Of a stretch of 64,000 bases of DNA, positions 12,770 through 26,333 are shown piece by piece (the stretch's first letter is position 1; each line of letters opens with the position of its first letter). The notes beneath the pieces were generated by a model that was not told the DNA's origin, made no database searches, and saw only the letters and a list, made by a program, of their open reading frames with translations. Made by a program: the position numbers and the translations under genes. The stretch is from Silurus meridionalis (lineage: Eukaryota > Chordata > Actinopteri > Siluriformes > Siluridae). The stretch covers positions 1,082,340 through 1,146,339 of the forward strand of contig NC_060905.1 of assembly GCF_014805685.1 (NCBI RefSeq). Direction: 5' to 3'.

Positions 12770-14031
12770 GTTCTTCTTCTTCTTCTTCTTCTTCTTCTTC
12801 TTCTTCTTTCAGCTTCTCCCATTTGGGGGCGCCACAGTGGATCATCCCTCTCCATACCGCCCCCCCTGTTCTCTACATCTGCCTCTTTCACACCAACTAC
12901 CTGCATGTCTTCTCTCACCACATCCATAAACCTCCTCCTTGGTCTTCCTCTTTTCCTCCTTCCTGGTGTCTCCATCCTCAGCATTCTCCTACTGATATAC
13001 CCCATGTCCCTCCTCTGCACATGTCCAAACCATCTCAATCTCACCTCCCTCACCTTGTCTCCAAAACGTCCTACATGCGCTGTCCCTCTAATAAACTAAT
13101 TTCTAATCCTGTCCATCCTCATCACTCCCAACGAACATCTCAACATCTTCAGCTCTGCTACCTCCAGGTCCACCTCCTGTCTTTTACTCAATGCCACTGT
13201 CTCTAATCCATACAACATCTCAGGTCTCACCACAGTCCTATAAACTTTCCCTTTCACTCTCACAGATACTCTTCTATCACAAATCACTCCTGCTATCACT
13301 CTTCTCCACCCACTCCACCCTGCCTGCACTCTTTTCTTCACTTCTCCACCCACTCCACCCTGCCTGCACTCTTTTCTTCACTTCTCTAAAACACTCTCCA
13401 TTACTCTGCACTGCTGACCCCAGGTACCTGAACTCCTCCACCTTCTCCACCTCTTCTCCCTGTAACCGCACCCTTCCACTGCCCTCCCTCTTATTCACAC
13501 ACATGCACTCTGTCTTACTCCTACTGACGTTCATTCCTCTCCTCTCCAGCGTGTACCTCCACCTCTCTTCCTACTCTCACCACAAATCACAATATCATCT
13601 GCAAACATCACAGTCCATGGAGACTCCTGTCTGTCCTCGTCCTGCAAACAGGAAAGGGCTCAGAGCTGATCCTTGATTTCTCCAAATCCACAAACACAAT
13701 GCAACTCATTCTGACCTTCTCTATACTTCTCCATTAACATTCTCAAAGCAAATAATGCATCTGTGGCGCTCTTCCTCAGCATGAAACCATACTGTTGCTC
13801 ACAGATGGTCACCTCTTCTCTCAGCCTGGCTTCCACTACTCTTTCCCATAACTTCATGGTGTGACTGATCAACTTTATTCCCCTGTAGTTACTGCAGGTC
13901 TGCACATCTCCCTTATTCTTAAAGATCAGTACCAGCAAACTCCTTCTCCATTCCTCAGGCATCTTCTCACCTTCCAAAATCCTGTTAAACAATCTTGTTA
14001 AAAAGTCCACTGCATCACTCTCAAACATCTC
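12770..14031 (-). mobile_element. RTE-like LINE copy, 5'-truncated, with AAG tail
   Basis: On the minus strand the reverse transcriptase part begins near 14028 ([19 protein letters not shown]) and runs to a C-terminal EVRLRWFGHVQRRD region near 13050. The 3' end has a GAAGAA repeat (12772-12808), as expected for RTE tails. A 40-base tandem duplication (13301-13340 and 13341-13380) shifts the frame, and the FADD-containing segment is partly deleted near 13580-13680. Confidence 0.85.
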
Positions 14032-14101
14032 ATAGAAAATGGGTTGGACCAGATGACATACCGGTGGAACGGTATGTCATCTGGACCAACCCACTTTCTA
14101 T
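14032..14101. repeat. Short fold-back inverted repeat at the 5' edge of the RTE copy
   Basis: Arms 14032-14062 and 14071-14101 pair over 31 bases with two mismatches around an 8-base loop. Both arms are RTE sequence (GGACCAGATGACATACC), and sequence beyond the right arm continues in the opposite orientation to the main copy. Confidence 0.85.
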
Positions 14102-16060
14102 ACTTCATCCTCTTAAAAGCTGCTCTCACTTCCTTCTCGTTAAACCTATGCACTTCCTGTGCTTTCTGAGTATAAATGTTTTGGGTGTGAACACATAATT
14201 AAAACTGCAAACCAGAATATAACACAAACATGGGACATAAAACATTCCTGCTACTGCATCATCAACATTTCTGAGTGATCATGTGCGAGAGCTTGGATTT
14301 CTTCAGTGCTGGCCTATCAGGAATTGAGGATGTAAAAAATAGACCACAGACAATTCTATAAACATTTAACTGAAAATCACCCTAAATCACCCAAACTCAA
14401 ACCTTTGTAAACCATGTCACATGTTACTCCACCTCTTCACAAATTAAGAGCAAACAGCAGATAAACATATATTTTAATTATATTATGTTAATATAAATAA
14501 ATAAGTACCATGGAGAAGAAATGTAAACATGAATTATAACTAAATATGTGTCTTTATGTTTTAATGCTTGGAATTTTGGGCCGGGTTTTCAGACCTGACA
14601 ATTGGGGAAAAACAAACCAGGTCTTTTTAATGATGACAAACTGTTTCTTTTCTTAAAAAAATTTAATTTCATTATATTTTTCAGCATGACATTTCAGCAG
14701 AAACACCATGTGTTTAGGTGTGATGTAACATGCATGATGACCTGAACATGCAGAAAAAAGCAAAAGCACAAAAATGTGGAGGTTTAAATCCAAGTGTAGG
14801 TCTGGTTTCCCTCACAGCACCAGAATGTCTTATTGAGTTTAATGAGTTGATCAGTAGATGGAGACTTCCACTGATCAGTAGAACATACTGTATATAACCA
14901 GATTTGCGAAAAAACATTATGCCAATGGTCAAAATTTTTACAATTCTTCAGGCATGAATTCACACAGGAACAGATTCTGTCCTCTGAGCGTATGACCATA
15001 AAATCTATTCTTCTGTCTAATCCCTGTAAAATATAAGGTTTATCATGACAATTACACCACTAAAGGAACAAGTCCTTTATAAATATGTTTTATAATAAGT
15101 TGGTATTTTGATAAGTTGTCGCTCTCTCTCAGCTATGCCTTCCATTTATTGCAGTTACTTTATTGAGGTGTGCAGAAATAGGTGCGTAAATGCAGAACTA
15201 TTCATGCAGTCTGTGGTCCTGAGCCACTGTAGTAAACTGTTGATATTAATTACAGTCTGTACTTTCTCAAGTAATTTCCATTCTTGAGTTGCTCACCTGC
15301 TTCATGGAACTTTGGATGTAGATGTAGAACCATCCCCAACTACACAGAGTGGTCTCAATTTGAGAAGAACTCCATCCAGAGGTAGGAGATCGAGCTTAAC
15401 CGGGCAGAGAGGAAAGGACAGGAACACTGGTCACTGGAACCTCATGGGCATGAGAGAGAGAGAGAAAAAGAGAGAGAGAGAGAGAATGGGTGAAAGGAAG
15501 AGGAAAAAATAAAGCTTGTTAAGCATTCTCATTGTTTGAATGTTAAGGAGACTATACAGTGTGACAAGGTGTAAACTGGGACTCTGTAGAAGAAAGATCT
15601 AAGAACTAAGAAAGACCTACCAACAAAAGGCTTGACTACATAAATATGTTTTCAGCTTCCCTTCCATAGTCTCCATTATTTTAGCTACCAACAAATTGCC
15701 TGCACATTTTGATCTAAATAGGCATGGGGAACATAATTTATAAGTACTCAAATACTGCAGTGCAAGACCATACAGTGCGTTATATGTCAGTAGTAGTATT
15801 TTGCAATCAATGCAAGACTTAATTGGGAGCCAGTGTGGACTGATTAAAACCGGGGTGATGCGGTCATTTCCTGGTTCTGGCAAGGACTCTTGCTGCTGCA
15901 TTCTGGACTAACTAAAGCTTATTTATGCACTTTACAAGAAGATCCAGAGAGTAAAGCGGATGTAGAACAGCTGCGTCACATGCTCACTGATACTCCTGTC
16001 AGAATTCAAAAACGTGCATGAGCACTTTACTGCACTGCAATGGATACAAAATAGCATCTG
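14102..16060. other. Intergenic flank between NLR genes A and B
   Basis: About 14180-14470 and 14930-15110 match the gene B downstream flank at about 29830-30230 and 31130-31320. A purine-rich run of GAGA lies at 15450-15490. At about 15640-15940 there is a dispersed repeat whose minus frame (ITPVLISPHWLPIKSCIDCK) resembles the 3' end of a fish LINE. No gene is recognised. Confidence 0.55.
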
Positions 16061-16062
16061 CC

Positions 16063-17260
16063 ATTTACCTCAGACTGTCATTCATCCCAGACAGAAATTT
16101 ACCTCGGATCAAAAATCACCTCCGACAGAAATTTACCTCAAGATTTACCTCACAGAAAAGTAAAACGTTCACAGTATTGTGTGTTCAATAGCATCCACCC
16201 TGTCTGAAATATATTTATAGGTATTTCTGTATATTCGTATTAAGTAGGAGCAGACTTGTAGCAAATGCGTCCGTGTCAATTTCACTTAAAAATTCACCTC
16301 ATACTGAAATTCACCTCATACTGAAATTCGCCACAGATAAAAATTTATCTTGTACAGAAATTTACCTCCGACTGAAATGCACCTCAGACTGAATTTTAGA
16401 TTTACCTCAGACTGAAGTTTACCTCTGGACAAAATTTACCTCAGACTGAAATTTACTTCAATCTCAAGGTCACAGATAAAGGTCATGTTTTCTTCTTCAA
16501 TAGCTTTCTCCTTTTTGTGTGAGGTATATTTTTATGGTCTTTCTGGCATAAATATTGACCTTAAAATTTTTGTCACTTTTGGTGAAGTAAAATTCTAATT
16601 TTAATGTTAAATTATTTTAACATGTTTTCGCAAAACAGACACATAATTAAGATAAAATACAAATAAAATTAACCTCAGAGTGAAAATCACCTTAGACTAA
16701 AATTTACCTCCTCCTTGATCTTCCTCCTTTCCTCCTGCCTAGCTCTGTTATCAGCATTCTTCTACCAATATACCCCATGTCCCTATTCTGTACACGACCA
16801 AACCATCTAACCTCAGTCTGAAATTAATCTCGGACCAAAATTTCCAACCGAAATTTACCTAAGACTGAAATTCACCAATTATTGAAATTCACCTCAGACC
16901 GAAGTTTAACTCTGAAATTTACCTCAGTCTGAAATTCATCCCAATCTAAAATCCACCTGAGACTAAAATTCACCTATTTTTGAAATTCACCTCAGACCCA
17001 AAATCCACCTGAGACTGAAATTCACCTATTTTTGAAATTCACCTCAGACCCAAAATTCACTTTAGGATAAACTTGAGAATAAAATTTACCTCACACCCAA
17101 ATCACCTTAGACCTAAATTCATTTCATGCAAAAATTTACCTCAGACTGATTTTTTTCCCCTCACACTGAAATTCACCTCTGACTGAATTTCACCTCAAAC
17201 TGAAATTTACCTCAAACTGAAATTCACCTCAGACTGAAATTCACCCTAGAGCATTGAGAC
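16063..17260. repeat. Degenerate minisatellite upstream of NLR B
   Basis: Diverged tandem units of about 16-18 bases on the theme CCTCAGACTGAAATTCA, interrupted at about 16709-16808 by a piece of RTE-like LINE on the minus strand. The last units run into CTCCTGAG with a consensus donor GTAAGA at 17276. This is the same arrangement as the array before gene C. Confidence 0.85.
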
Positions 17261-17275
17261 TCAACAACTCCTGAG

Positions 17276-18372
17276 GTAAGATATTATTTAATATAACGTG
17301 AGCTATATAGGATTGGTGACTTTTTTTCAGTGTTTGATGCCTTTGAGAAATATATTTTATACAATAATAACTTTATTATTGAAGTATATTGTAAAACATA
17401 ATGTGTAACTGTAAATTAACTGTATTCATGTTTTTAGGTTCCTGAGTTCCTGAGTCTGAGACTGATGGAGTAACAGAGAAAAAAAACATGAATCATCTTA
17501 AACAATATGTTTTTTATGATAACTATGCTGTTTCATCCAGCATGTAAATATGAAATAGATATATATTGTATATCTGTAAAGAAAAAAGATCTGAATATAT
17601 TTATTAAAATGTATATCTATATGAAATATGACATATATTTTGATATACATTGTGTGATTACTTCATAATGTACTTTTTTTTACATGTTCTTTCATTTGAA
17701 CTTTGAACAATTGATTGAGCAATTCAACAAATATATATTGTAAATATATTTGGACTATTTCCTTCTGCAATCACCTTTTTGTATTAAAATATACGGTATC
17801 TATGTATCCTGCTATCAGTGTTGTGTAGTTGCCTTTGTGTATTGAATCGCAGTAGTCATTCACCTTTGGGATTTGTAAAGAAATCTTACAGAAAATCGTG
17901 AAGTACATTTTTGCAGATTACTCCTTTAAGATTCTCCCAAAATTAGCTTTAGGATTTTGGGTGTGAATGCTGTGGGGTGGGTTAAATACAGGTCTGAAAA
18001 TGAATTAAAAATTTAATCTTGTTTTAGAAACTGTGAATAAATAGAAGTTTACAGTATCTTTGTATCCTGATGTTTAATCACAAGATAAGTGAAAGTGAAA
18101 TTTTTTCAAGGTTTTAATGGTTAAATGACTGTGGCAATACTGTTATACCAGAGCAGTGCTAAAGATATTAAACATCTAATAGTGTAATTTGGAAGCCATC
18201 CAGTCATCTCACTGTGAACATAATATAATTAATCTTTAATAATTATAGATTTATTAGTCTTTAATGTTGCATTACTGAACATGTGAATCTGGTGAAATTA
18301 TCAATTGATTTCTTTACTCTTTCTTTCATATATGTTTATGTATGTTTTTATATGGACTTTAATCCATTACAG
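17276..18372 (+). other. Gene B upstream flank
   Basis: AT-rich sequence with no coding exon. It matches the gene C upstream flank (about 35994-36946) in several blocks, such as GTGTGAATGCTGTGGGGTGGG, with C at 36510-36530. It probably contains a 5' UTR intron; a promoter cannot be placed. Confidence 0.5.
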
Positions 18373-18651
18373 CAGAAGAGATCAGACCTGGTCATTCACA
18401 ACTGTCTGTCCATGACCAATAACGTTTCTTTACTAATGGGAAAGATAGAGCTTTCTGATCCTAAACAACCTGATGAAGCTTCACAGTTCATAGAGAAGTA
18501 AGTTACTGTTTCTGTATCTTACACATTTAATGGATTAAGGACTTAGCATATTGTGAATCCGAAGTATAATCATTGGAGATCATTTTAGTAATGAGTTGTT
18601 TGTTATTGAAGAGTAATGTGTGTCCATGAGGAGACAAATTGATAAAAGGTT

Positions 18652-18655
<4 letters not shown>

Positions 18656-18729
<74 letters not shown>
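18656..18729. repeat. TG microsatellite immediately before an NLR B exon
   Basis: An uninterrupted (TG)n run of about 70 bases ends seven bases before the acceptor AG at 18734-18735. Confidence 0.95.
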
Positions 18730-18731
<2 letters not shown>

Positions 18732-19226
18732 ACAGTGAAACTCAAATTAAAAGATCCGACTCAACACAACAGAGCTGTGTGTCCATGAGCAGTGCTAAGT
18801 CTCTTCCTTTACCACCACTGTTTAAAGATCAGAGAGACTCCTCACCTGGATACAGGTAACAACTTCTTACAAATCATGCAGTGCTGTAAAATATTACAGC
18901 TTTTTCCAGAAAAAAAATGCCATATACCAAAATAATCAGTAGAAATATTAGCATTTTAGTAATATTTAAAAAAACATTACATGCATTTTTAAATGAAGAG
19001 TGTGTGTGCATATTGGCGTGTTCAGTGAAACCCAGATGAGAAGATCAGACTCACTAATTCCCAGCTGTGTGTCTATGAAGAGTGATAAGTCTCTTCCTTT
19101 ACCACCAATGTTAAAGATCAGAGAGACTCATCACCTAGATACAGGTAACAACTTCTTACAGTTCATTCTGTGCTTCATACAGTACATTATAGATATTATT
19201 GTATATAAATATAATCAAGAGTTGTT

Positions 19227-19770
19227 GTAAACATTAAACAGTTGCAGAAACATCTTGCAACTAATGAGGTTAACTGACAGCAGGTCAGTGAGAGGATTGG
19301 GAATAAATAGTGCATATTAGAGAGGCAAAGTCGACCAGAAGTAAAGATGGGCAGAGCTTCACCAATCTGAGAAAAACTGTGTCTACAAACTTTGGAAATT
19401 TTCAGAATAATGTTCCTCAACATCAAAAACTTTTACAGTACATGACATCATTAACAGTTTCAAAGAATCTGGAGAAATCTTTACACAGGGGACAAGGGCA
19501 AAAATCTATATTTTATGCAAGTGATCTTTGGGCATTCCCAAAACTTCAGCAAATGGTCTTTTTGTTTTCAGGGGTATATGGAAAGCAAGATGTGATGCTA
19601 CAGAGTGGTAAACATGGCCCTGCCCCAACTTTTTTGAGACCTGCTGCAGACAGCATATACAAAATGACTTTATTTTTTCTTTAAAAGGGTACATATTCCC
19701 TGGTTAAACAAAATATGCTTTCCATGTTCTATTGGGAATAAAATATAGGTTTGAGATTTGAAATTTACCA
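19227..19770 (+). mobile_element. Internally deleted Tc1-like element
   Basis: It shares the leader (GCAACTAATGAGGTTAACTG, then GAGAGGCAAAGTC) and trailer (CCCCAACTTTTTTGAGACCTG, then GGGAATAAAATATAGG) with the longer copy at 27.7-29.2 kb. Most of the transposase-coding middle is missing. Confidence 0.7.
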
Positions 19771-20496
19771 GAAATCTTTTTTTATATGGTTTTCTTCTTG
19801 GTTTCTATCTGACTCCTGTAGTCATTGTGCCTAAAAGCACACTGAAAGTAATCTCAGTGTCACCTGTTGTGATCCATAATGCACTTTGCAAAATATATAG
19901 CTTTCATATGCATGCGCTCATTGTACACTTTAATAGGAACACCTTTACATTTATGCTGTTATACAATAATTCACTCAGCAGCAGCACAATGAAGAAGGCA
20001 AATAGTTTTATTTAACATTTACAACTTGTAAGACTTAACTTTTCTTGTAAGATGCATTAAACATGTTCAAGAATTCAAGCAATTCAAAAATGTTAAACAG
20101 GATAAGGTCAGACAATTAGCTAACAATGCTACGAGAACAAAATAAGAACAAGGAATGAAAAAAGAACAAGATTGAGAACGTGTGAAAACCATGGAACATA
20201 GAATATAAAACACAGAGCACTAAACAAGTTACATACAAAATACAAATACAAACAAGATTGTAAGAGGATCAGTTTTAACGATGTTCATATCCACCAGGGA
20301 CAGTAACATTTGCATTCTGTGAATGCTGTAAGAAATTTGCATTAAATTTTAAACTACGATTTTATGTAATGTGGATAATGGTCCAATAATTGTGTATAAG
20401 TGTAATATATAATATATAAAAACATTTTACTTCTCATTTGGGTTGTAAAGCAAACTGATTGATTTTGATTTCTCGCCACGTGTTACAATTTGACAG

Positions 20497-22292
20497 GTAT
20501 ACGTCTATAACCACTGGACCTCATGGTTACGAGGCATGCAAATTAAATCTGATAAAGAATTTTCAGCATGTACATGAGGTGATAACAAACCAGGAAAACC
20601 CAAAACTTCTCAATAAGATATACACAGATCTCTACATCACAGAAGGAGACAGTGGAAAAGTCAATAAGGAACATGAGGTGAGACAGATCGAGGCAGCATC
20701 CAGGAGAGCAGCAAAAGCAGAAACACCTATCAAATGCAGTGAGATCTTTGAGCCCTTGTCTGAAGAAGACAAACCCATCAGGATCGTTCTGACAAAGGGA
20801 GTCGCTGGCATTGGAAAAACAGTCTCTGTGCAGAAATTCATTCTAGACTGGGCTGAAGGGAAAACAAATCAGGATGTTCTGCTCATATTTCCACTTCCTT
20901 TCAGAGAGCTCAATCTGATGAAGAATCAAAAACTGTGCCTGGTGGAGCTTCTTTACTTCTTTTTAAAGGAGCAAAAATAAATGAATATTTTCATTCTGGA
21001 TAAAGTTCTGTTCATTTTTGATGGTTTGGATGAGTGTCGTTTCTCTCTGGATTTCCAGAACACAGTGAGAGTGTGTGATGTAACTGAACCAGCATCAGTA
21101 GATGTTCTGCTGATAAATCTGATCAAAGGAAACCTGCTTCCCTCTGCTCTCATCTGGATCACCTCCAGACCAGCAGCAGCTGATCAAATCCCCCCTGAGT
21201 GTGTAGATCGAGTCACAGAGGTACGAGGGTTCAATGATCCTCAGAAGGAGGAATATTTCAGGAAGAGGATCAGTGATCAGAGCCTGAGCAGCAGAATCAT
21301 CACACACCTGAAGTCATTAAGAAGCCTCTACATCATGTGCCACATCCCAGTCTTCTGCTGGATTTCAGCCACTGTTCTAGAGAGAATGTTGGGTGAAGCA
21401 GAGAGTGGAGAGATCCCCAAGACTCTGACTCAAATGTACACACACTTCCTCATCATTCAGACCAACTTCATAAAGAAAAAGTACACAAAGAGCCAAGAGG
21501 CAGATAAAGAAATGCTACTGAAACTGGGGAAACTGGCTTTTCAGCAGCTGATGAAGGGCAACCTGATCTTCTATGAGGAAGACCTGATGGAGTGTGGCAT
21601 TGATGTGAAAGAAGCATCAGTGTATTCAGGTGTGTGTACACAGATCTTCAGAGAGGAGTTTGGGCTTCACCAGAGTAAAGTGTACTGTTTTGTTCATCTG
21701 AGCATTCAGGAACATCTTGCAGCTCTGTATGTGCACCTGACTTTTATAAATGAAATGAAAAATGTTTTTCAAAAGAGTCAGTTTTCTAAAAGGTCCATGC
21801 GGCTCAGAGACATTCCAGTGTCAGATGTTCACAAGAGTGCTGTGGATCAGGCTTTACAGAGTAAAAATGGACATCTGGATCTTTTCCTTCGCTTTCTTCT
21901 GGGTCTCTCACTGGAGTCCAATCAAAACCTACTACAAACCATAATGACACAGACAGGAAGTAGCTCTCACAACACACAGGAAACAGTTGTTTACATCAAG
22001 AAGAAGATCAGAGAGAATCCATCAACAGAGAAATCCCTCAATCTGTTCCACTGTCTGAATGAACTGGAAGATCATTCTCTCGTTGAGGAAATCCAACAGT
22101 ACCTGCAATCTGGAAATTTACATCAAAACAAACTTTCTTCTTCTCAGTGGTCTGCTGTGGTGTTTTTGTGTTACTGACATCAGCACAGAAACAGGATGTG
22201 TTTGACCTTAATAAATATACCAACAAACACTGTACACCAGAGGAGGTTCTTCTGAAGCTCCTGCCTGTGGTTGCAGCATCCAGAAAAGCTGA
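20497..22292 (+). pseudogene. Gene B FISNA-NACHT exon with nonsense codon and frameshift
   Basis: The FISNA part carries the [17 protein letters not shown] motif, followed by Walker A GVAGIGKT (about 20800-20822) and, after the TAA at 20978, Walker [10 protein letters not shown] (about 21008-21034) and the TSRPAA sensor motif. The reading frame is otherwise uninterrupted up to the two-base insertion near 22163. The nonsense change sits in a short divergent stretch (LKEQK then stop) where gene C has LKEIEE. Confidence 0.9.
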
Positions 22293-22744
22293 GTAAGTAA
22301 TGTTGAATATGACTGTATGATATCACTGTTGATGCAGGATATCTGTGCAGCATGGTGTGATTTGAGCTAGTTAAATGTATGTTATATTTAATATTTGTAT
22401 TTTGGGAGGATTTAATAACGTTTAATAATGTACACTAGTGCTGATTTAACCGGTTGTTTGTATTCGCTTTCAGTGTTGTTAATTCTGCCCTGGAAGAGAA
22501 AGGTTGTGCAGCACTGGCCCCAGTACTCAGCTCTGAATCTTCCAGTCTGAGAGAACTGGATCTGTCTTGGAATAAACTCAGAGGTTCTGGAGTTAAGTGT
22601 CTCTCAGCTGGACTGGAGAATCCTCACTGTACCCTGGAGATACTGAGGTAACAATGAAATGGTACACCCACATAAACGTTCTTATAAATAGTAGTGTACG
22701 AGAAATTTGACCCCATGTCCATTAATTTGTTTTTCTTCATAGAA

Positions 22745-22925
22745 TAGTATAGCCTTCATTTGTCATTACAGCACAGTGAAATTCGTTCTTCGCATATCCC
22801 AGCTTGTTTAGAAACTGAGGTCAGAGCACAGGATTAGCCATGATATGGCCCCCGTGGAACACAGAGGGTTAAAGGCCTTGCTCAAGGACCCAAGAGACCT
22901 TAACTACTGAGCTACTACCCCCCCT
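22745..22925 (-). mobile_element. tRNA-headed SINE of a second type
   Basis: On the minus strand there is a box A-like TAGCTCAGTAGTTAAGG head, then CTTGAGCAAGGC, ending in the fish tail GAATTTCACTGTGCTGTAAT. It lies in gene B's first LRR intron. Confidence 0.6.
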
Positions 22926-22984
22926 CATTAAGATATTAAAGTTCATTATAACTCTTTATGCTCAGGAACCTGCTAGATCAATGT

Positions 22985-24690
22985 CAAGACCTTCCAGGTT
23001 TATGCGGCGAGCATTTCCGGGTTTCGCGGCACGCACATCCAGGTCGGCAGCCATCTTGCCGTTTTTCACGCAGTACGCGTCACTCGGATAGAAAGTCTTT
23101 TACTCCCAGGCATATTATCCATTAAGTCCCTGAGTGTACGCTGAAGAAAAAACTAATTTGTATTGGTGTACATTGTACTCCCCTAACAATGGATTCCTGG
23201 AGTGTGATACTGATAAGGAACAAAAGACCCATATAAGCAGTCCTGAGGAAATGAGCCAGCATTGGAAATAGGCTAAGGTTTTGTACACACCATGCACATC
23301 TGCCTCGCATACTGCCAGCCAATGTTCAGTCTCTGGATAACAAGCTGGATGATCTCAGATTGAAGTTCTAGGGGAAAATTTTGGACTGCTTTTTCCTCAG
23401 CTTCACCAAGACATAGCATCTTCAAGAACATCATCTTATGCCCCGAAAAGAAACCGTGGATAACTGGAGAGGTGCGTGAACTCCTGAAGACCCAAGACGA
23501 CAAGGCGGCCCTAAAAACAACGATTGTCCAAAATGTGCCATCAGAGAAGCAAAGTGTGCACATGGCCAGAGTATCCACAAACACTTCACGGACAGGAGCA
23601 ACCCACGGCGCATGTGGCAAGGCACCTGCCTATGACATTTATGGCTCCCTTCCAGATGCGCTGAACAGCTTCTATGCCAGTTTTGAAGCACAGAACAACG
23701 TGGACGCACAGAAGACCACCCCTCCTTCCAACAACAAGTTGCTTTGTCTTTCCACTGCTGACATGAGGAAAGCTCTAAACAAAGTCAACCCACAGAAAGC
23801 TGCAGGATCAGACAACATTCCTGGCAGTGTGTTCAGAGGATGTGCAGAGCAACAGAGGCAACATCTCTCTGATCAGCGCTGATGTCCCAAAGTGCTTCAA
23901 GACAACGACCGTTGTACTCATGCTGAAAAAAACATCTGGGTCCTGCACATAAAGACCCTGTTGCCTGTAACACTAGACCCACTGCAGTTCACATACCGCT
24001 CAAACTGCTCCATCAACGACGCTATCACCACACTCTACCTGGCCCTCACTCACCTGGAAAACAAGGATTCATACGTACGAATGCCTGTTCATCGACTTCA
24101 GTTCAGCATTCAACGCTATCATTCCTCAGCACCTGATTGGGAAGCCAAGCCTGTTGGGCGTGAACATCTCCCTCTGTATCTGGATCCTGGACTTTTTGAC
24201 TGGACCTCAGGCAGTCTGGATCATGAACAGCATCTCCATCTCACTGAGCATTGGGGCCACTTAGCTGTGTCCTTAGTCCCCTGCTGTTCACCCTGCTGAC
24301 CCACGACTGTGTAGCAATGCACAGCTCCAATCAGATAATTAAGTTTGCTGATGACATGACTATGGTGGGTCTAATCAGCAAGAATGACGAGTCAGCATAC
24401 AGAGAGGAGGTGCAGAGGTTAACGAACTGCTGTAAAGCCAACAACATGTCTCTGAATTAAGACAAAACAAAAGAGATGGTTGTTGACTTCAGGAGGACTT
24501 CAGGAGTACACAAATTGACCGTTCCCCACTGAACAACTATGAAACTGAGATTGGGGACAGCACCAAATACTTTGGTGTTCACCTGACAGAGAACCTTACC
24601 TGGTCCCTCAACACCAGCTCTGTAAAAAGGAAAGCCCAGCTGCATCTCTACTTTCTGAGAAAGCTGAGGAAGGCACAGCAACAAAACACT
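22985..24690 (+). mobile_element. Rex1/L2-like LINE, degenerate
   Basis: Plus-strand frames in order: MRKALNKVNPQKAAGSDNIP near 23765, an AFNTII-type motif equivalent near 24105, [13 protein letters not shown] near 24270 and the catalytic FADD (IIKFADDMTMVGLI) near 24340. Frameshifts and stops interrupt it. A more GC-rich leader (about 22985-23100) precedes it. Confidence 0.8.
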
Positions 24691-24925
24691 AAATGGTTTA
24701 GCTCCAAATTATCTTTCCAGTCTTCTAACACGCTACAATAAGTCACGCTCCTTGAGATCTCAAAACTCCAGACTTCTAGTAGTTCCTAGAATAGCAAAAT
24801 CCACTAAAGGCGGTAGAGCATTCTAATATTTGGCTCCTATACTCTGGAATGGTCTTCCTGTGTTCGGGGCTCAGACACACTCTCCCAGTTTAAGTGCAGA
24901 TTAAAGACGCATCATCGCTCCTCCT
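24690..24925 (+). mobile_element. LINE 3'-end fragment
   Basis: The sequence encodes a degraded SRSLRSQNSRLLVVPRIAKS and LWNGLPV pattern found at the C-terminus of fish L2/Nimb-type ORF2 proteins. It immediately follows the Rex1-like copy. Confidence 0.5.
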
Positions 24926-25184
24926 CTTTATTACTTTCTCTTGTCAACAAGAGAAACAAGAATCAAGAGAAAACATGAAACAACATAAACATTCATGCAC
25001 ATATCATAAAAATACATTTAATGTATTTTACTGTTACTTTGTTTTTTAAACTAGTGATCTCACATAACACGTGAATAAGATGCTGTATTTAATCATTCAT
25101 TTTCATTTTTGATTAATAACTGCAGTGTTTCTCTGATGAAAAAGTTCCTGCTGAACTGATGTGTGTGTCATTGTCTCTTTGCAG

Positions 25185-25358
25185 GTTGTGTTATTGTGAA
25201 ATCTCAGATGAAGGTTGTGCTGCTCTGACTTCAGCTCTGTGATCAAACCCCTCACACCTGAGAGAACTGGATCTGTCTAGAAATAAAATTACAAACTTGG
25301 GAATGAAGTGTGTCTCTGTTGTACTGGAGAATCCTGACTGTAAACTGGAGACACTGAG
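25185..25358 (+). pseudogene. Gene B second LRR exon with nonsense codon
   Basis: The acceptor TTTGCAG ends at 25184 and the donor is GTAAAA at 25359. In-frame TGA at 25240-25242 stands where neighbours have AGA (Arg of ALRSNPSHL). The remainder is a normal LRR exon. Confidence 0.88.
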
Positions 25359-25494
25359 GTAAAATCATCTCTCTGAGAGTCACATGACCTGCTCCTCAGT
25401 AACACACAGTCACTAACAGTGACAATGAAGCAGAAGTTTTAGTTTCAGTATCAAATATCTTGGCAAATCATTACAGATTTACAGATTTACAGAT

Positions 25495-26045
25495 TTTATG
25501 TCAACATACAGCCATTACTGTCAAAATAGCTGGCATGTGTGAAGTGAGTACACCCTCAGTGAACATGTCAAAACTGTGTCCAAAGTGTGAATATTGTGTG
25601 TGAGCACCATTGTTATCCAGCACTGCTTTAATCCTCCTGGGCATGAAATTCACAAGAGCTGCACAGGTTGTTGCTGGGATCCTCTTCCACTCCTCCATAA
25701 TCACATCACGGGAATGCTGGATGTTAGACACAGGGTGCTTCTCTACCTTCCGCTTGAGGATCCCAACAGTTGATCAATAGGGTTCAGGTCTGGAGACATA
25801 CTTGGCCACTCCATCACCTTTACCTTCAGCGTCCTCAGCAAGGCAGTTGTCATTTTGGCGTTGTGTTTGGGGTCATTAATATGTTGAAAAACTGCTGTTT
25901 CTAAAGCGGGGCATTATGTTCTTCTTCAAAATTCAAAGTACATGTTGGAATCCATGTTTTCCTCAATGAACCGCAAAATAGCATAGATGTTACTTGAAAG
26001 CAGGGCATCACTGTTGTCAAAGTGACCAGAAACAGAAAATTATAA
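25495..26045 (-). mobile_element. Tc1-like transposase fragment
   Basis: The minus frame reads MEEWKRIPATTCAALVNFMP and RRIKAVLDNNGAHTQ, the C-terminus of a fish Tc1 transposase. Upstream sequence is consistent with the preceding DDE region but is frame-broken. Confidence 0.75.
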
Positions 26046-26333
26046 AACAGCCTAAATTTTTTACATTAAGCACAGAGAGGGTCAGGGCTTCGGTATAAAC
26101 TCCCGACCTTAAAATATGTAAACTGGAGCCTTAACATTTTGAGCCAACACTGCCTCAGCCCATTCCAAAGAGACTCACCATTACTGAATGTGACTCTCCA
26201 CAAAGATTTGCCAAAAGAGCAGCTACAGCTAAATATTTGCAAGAGACTGTAATACACTGAAGTCATAGTTTATGACTGAATCGCATTTATGTCTTATTCT
26301 AAGAGAGTGAAGTGTATCATTGTCGCTGCACAG

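Noticed and set aside
23472..24460. Protein-coding gene in gene B's intron
   Set aside because: The frames match a Rex1/L2-type reverse transcriptase with several frameshifts and stops.
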